A DNA stretch of 7,645 nucleotides from CAYJOG01 sp964371695 [NCBI: uncultured bacterium] (GTDB lineage Bacteria > CAYJOG01), in contig CAYJOG010000120.1 of the NCBI GenBank assembly GCA_964371695.1, forward strand, positions 1-7,645, read 5' to 3'. Below, piece after piece: positions 6,107 to 7,645 of the stretch; within the stretch, counting starts at the first letter, position 1; each line of letters opens with the position of its first letter. The translations under genes were made by a program, and so were the position numbers. Under the pieces are notes generated by a model. That model saw only the letters and a program-made list of their open reading frames with translations, had not been told where the DNA came from and did not search any database.

Positions 6107-6112
6107 ATTGTA
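6107..6112 (-). promoter_or_regulatory. Candidate -10 box (TACAAT) directly upstream of an ATG
   Basis: On the minus strand TACAAT, one base off the TATAAT consensus, is followed by six C residues and then the ATG at 6100. The A of the ATG falls at about the expected transcription start. No good -35 hexamer is seen at 16-18 bp upstream, so the call is tentative. Confidence 0.35.
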
Positions 6113-6226
6113 CTGCGCGCTGGGGACACCGCGCCTACTCCAAATGGTTGTGACGGGACGGGGGCGTCGCGCTACGCCATTTTCGGAAATGATGGGTCAG
6201 ACATCGCCTGAAAGCCCCGCCCTGGA

Positions 6227-6260
6227 TGCCGTCATTCCCGCTTCCTGGGGGATGACGGCA
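6227..6260. repeat. dRS3-like inverted repeat
   Basis: TGCCGTCATTCCC (6227-6239) pairs with GGGGATGACGGCA (6248-6260) over 13 bp, 12 Watson-Crick plus one G-T, around an 8-nt loop. The core ATTCCC-N8-GGGGAT follows the Neisseria dRS3 layout (ATTCCC-N8-GGGAAT) with one change. Similar GTCATTCCC repeats are widespread between proteobacterial genes. It lies 3' of nagA on the minus strand and could also act as a terminator-like structure, though no T-run follows. Confidence 0.6.
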
Positions 6261-6307
6261 GACGGGGGGGCTGATTGCCGGGGCGAAGGGGTCAAAGTCT
6301 TTTCTTT

Positions 6308-6349
6308 TTCCAGCCTCCGAGTTCCACCCTCCAACTTCCAGTCTCAGTC
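6308..6349. repeat. Three degenerate 14-nt tandem units at the nagA stop
   Basis: TTCCAGCCTCCGAG (6308-6321), TTCCACCCTCCAAC (6322-6335) and TTCCAGTCTCAGTC (6336-6349) form a tandem array with 10-11 of 14 bases shared between units. The third unit covers the nagA stop codon (6344-6346). It could be a slippage-derived simple repeat. Confidence 0.5.
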
Positions 6350-7555
6350 CAGCCGCACCCGCTCAATCAGCGCGCTGTCATTCACCACCAGCAAGTGGGC
6401 CGCCGCGCCGGGGGCCAGCACCCCCAGGCGGCCTTCCAGTCCCAACCAGCGGGCGGGTGTGGTGCTGGCCAGCGCCAGCACACCCAGCAGATCGGCGGGG
6501 GACAATCTGGCGGCGTCCCCTGTTTCATCAAAACGATCCCGCCACGGTGATTTCAACGCCAGGGCCATGTTTTTAAGCCCCGACCACAGGGGCGTGGCGC
6601 TGCCCGCCAGTGTGCCGTCGTCATAAAAACAGGCCCCGCTCCGCGCCGTGGCCCTGCGACCCGACAGGTCAAACGTACCTGCGCCCTCGGCCCCCAGCGG
6701 CGGCATGGCGTCGCTCACCAGCGCCAGATGCCCCGCCCCCTTGGCGTGAAAAGCCGCCGCCAGCGCCGCCGGAAACACATGCACCCCGTCGGTTATCAGC
6801 GTTGCGTTCAAATCACACAGGGCCAGCGCCGCCCCCACCGTGCCCGGCTCGCGGCTTTGCAGGGGCGACATGGCGTTATAAAGGTGGGTCACGGCCCTCA
6901 GGCCGTGGTCCATGGCGCGGCGCAGTGTGTCCGGCCCCGCCAGCGTGTGGCCCGCACACACCAGCACGCCCTGTGCGCTGGCGTGTTGGATGAGTTCCAT
7001 GGCTCCCGGCAGTTCCGGGGCCAGCGTGAGCTGACGGATGCCGCCCCCCGCCGCTTTCTGAAAATCCTCAAAAGCCGCCACGCTGGGGGCCAGCAGGTGC
7101 GCCGCCGGGTGACAACCCGCTTTGGCCGGGTTCAGAAACGGCCCCTCCAGATGAATGCCCAGGGGAACCGCGCCACCGGCGGGCGGGTTTTTCACCACTT
7201 CGCCCAGCACGGCCAGCGCCCGCTGCATGGGGGCGGGTGGGTGCGTGAACACCGTGGGCAGACAGGCCCCCACACCCGTCGCGCCAATGGCCTCCAGCGC
7301 CCGCGCGGCCTCGGCGGCGTTTTTCACCGTGCTGAACAAAACACCCGCCGCGCCGTTCACCTGCAAATCCACCAAAGCCGGAAAAATCCAGCGGCCTTTC
7401 ATGTCTTCGGCGGCGGCACTGGCTTTCAGCACTTCCGGCGGCGGCGTGCCCTCGCCCATTTCGGCAATCCGCCCCGCCCGCGCCAGCAGCCAGCCGGTGT
7501 GGCCCGCGCCATCCGCCACAGCGAGGCGGGCGTTGTGAAACAGCGTCTCAGACAT
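6344..7555 (-). CDS. nagA: N-acetylglucosamine-6-phosphate deacetylase
   Basis: This cytoplasmic amidohydrolase converts GlcNAc-6-phosphate and water to glucosamine-6-phosphate and acetate, the committed step of amino-sugar use from chitin or recycled cell wall. The 403-residue length is normal for the family. Signature residues are present in order: Q65-x-N67 in LVDLQVNG (in place of the HxH of other amidohydrolases, as in E. coli NagA), the metal ligand E137 in GIHLEGPFLNP, H149, metal-ligand histidines H203 (CAGHT) and H224 (THLYNAM), D256/H259 in TDGVHV, catalytic D282 in LVSDAMPP, and GTLAGSA near 314-320. I chose the ATG at 7555; an in-frame TTG at 7579 adds eight residues but lies inside an inverted repeat upstream of the ribosome-binding site. 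No nagB, nagE or regulator gene is in view, though the upstream side is cut off by the window. Confidence 0.95.
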   Translation of the reverse strand: MSETLFHNARLAVADGAGHTGWLLARAGRIAEMGEGTPPPEVLKASAAAEDMKGRWIFPALVDLQVNGAAGVLFSTVKNAAEAARALEAIGATGVGACLPTVFTHPPAPMQRALAVLGEVVKNPPAGGAVPLGIHLEGPFLNPAKAGCHPAAHLLAPSVAAFEDFQKAAGGGIRQLTLAPELPGAMELIQHASAQGVLVCAGHTLAGPDTLRRAMDHGLRAVTHLYNAMSPLQSREPGTVGAALALCDLNATLITDGVHVFPAALAAAFHAKGAGHLALVSDAMPPLGAEGAGTFDLSGRRATARSGACFYDDGTLAGSATPLWSGLKNMALALKSPWRDRFDETGDAARLSPADLLGVLALASTTPARWLGLEGRLGVLAPGAAAHLLVVNDSALIERVRLD

Positions 7556-7569
7556 GGTGCAACGCCATT

Positions 7570-7574
7570 CTCCT
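7570..7574 (-). promoter_or_regulatory. nagA ribosome-binding site
   Basis: AGGAG on the minus strand lies 14 nt upstream of ATG 7555, somewhat farther than usual. It is only 1 nt from the large inverted repeat (7576-7611), so folding or protein binding there could affect ribosome access. Confidence 0.55.
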
Positions 7575-7575
7575 A

Positions 7576-7611
7576 CCAATGAACATTCAAAACAGCATGA
7601 ATGTTCATTGG
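7576..7611. promoter_or_regulatory. Perfect 14-bp inverted repeat upstream of nagA, probable operator
   Basis: CCAATGAACATTCA (7576-7589) and TGAATGTTCATTGG (7598-7611) are exact reverse complements around an 8-nt AT-rich spacer. Each arm contains its own near-palindrome (AATG-TT-CATT, overlapping TGAA-TG-TTCA), so the site could hold two dimers. The style recalls operators of TetR-family repressors (TGAATGAnTAnTCATTCA type), more than the TGGT...ACCA sites of GntR-type NagR; this is inference. Transcribed, it would form a 14-bp hairpin next to the nagA ribosome-binding site. Only weak promoter-like hexamers are seen around it. Confidence 0.6.
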
Positions 7612-7624
7612 TTTAATTGGCCTT

Positions 7625-7643
7625 GCCATTCGTCGTGAATGGC
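7625..7643. promoter_or_regulatory. Second small inverted repeat near nagA
   Basis: GCCATTC (7625-7631) and GAATGGC (7637-7643) are exact complements around GTCGT. They share the CATTC/GAATG core with the larger dyad 13 bp away, so this may be an additional weaker binding site. It touches the window end, so its full extent is unknown. Confidence 0.35.
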
Positions 7644-7645
7644 TG

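Noticed and set aside
5728-6626. Plus-strand open frames across the 170-residue gene and the end of nagA
   Set aside because: They are antisense to nagA and to the better-supported minus-strand gene, and cross the repeats between them.
7548-7568. Six-codon frame ATG...TGA overlapping the nagA start, a possible leader peptide
   Set aside because: AGGAG is only 1 nt from its ATG, too close for efficient initiation, and the codons show no regulatory pattern.
6728-7582. Plus-strand open frame of 284 codons across nagA
   Set aside because: The opposite strand encodes all the NagA signature residues; the Arg/His-rich antisense product is a composition artefact.

Overview
This looks like chromosomal DNA from a fairly GC-rich, probably Gram-negative bacterium. 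It carries a lipobox lipoprotein, a large secreted repeat protein with a dockerin-like end, and intergenic palindromes of kinds common in proteobacteria and related phyla. The lineage cannot be fixed from this window. A delta-proteobacterium-like or other dockerin-encoding environmental lineage would fit, but that is inference. No tRNA, rRNA, CRISPR array, transposase or phage gene is visible.

Layout. (1) Positions 1-831 (+) hold the 3' end of a cysteine-rich, probably extracellular protein whose start lies outside the window. (2) Positions 832-1306 are non-coding and packed with palindromes, including a likely bidirectional terminator between convergent genes. (3) Positions 1307-5163 (-) form a two-gene operon. 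The first gene encodes a 933-residue secreted protein: signal peptide, six Kelch-like repeats, about five fibronectin-III-like repeats, dockerin-like C-terminus. Its stop overlaps the start of the second gene, a 352-residue lipoprotein with a carboxypeptidase-regulatory-like fold and an unassigned beta-rich C-terminal half. (4) Positions 5164-5587 are non-coding: an A-rich leader for the operon, a 109-bp imperfect palindrome built from two inverted hairpin modules, and a strong stem-loop at the 3' end of the next gene. (5) Positions 5588-6100 (-) encode a 170-residue protein I do not recognise, possibly from a leaderless transcript. (6) Positions 6101-6343 hold a stem-loop resembling the Neisseria dRS3 layout and a short tandem repeat. 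(7) Positions 6344-7555 (-) encode N-acetylglucosamine-6-phosphate deacetylase (nagA), with a perfect 14-bp inverted repeat just upstream of its ribosome-binding site.

How the parts may fit. The Kelch/FN3/dockerin protein and the lipoprotein are translationally coupled, so they are probably made together and act at or outside the cell envelope. An adhesion or surface-assembly role is plausible but unproven. NagA handles intracellular amino-sugar catabolism, from chitin breakdown or wall recycling. The sequence shows no direct functional link between it and the surface operon. The most unusual material is the coupled dockerin-protein/lipoprotein pair and the family of intergenic hairpins.
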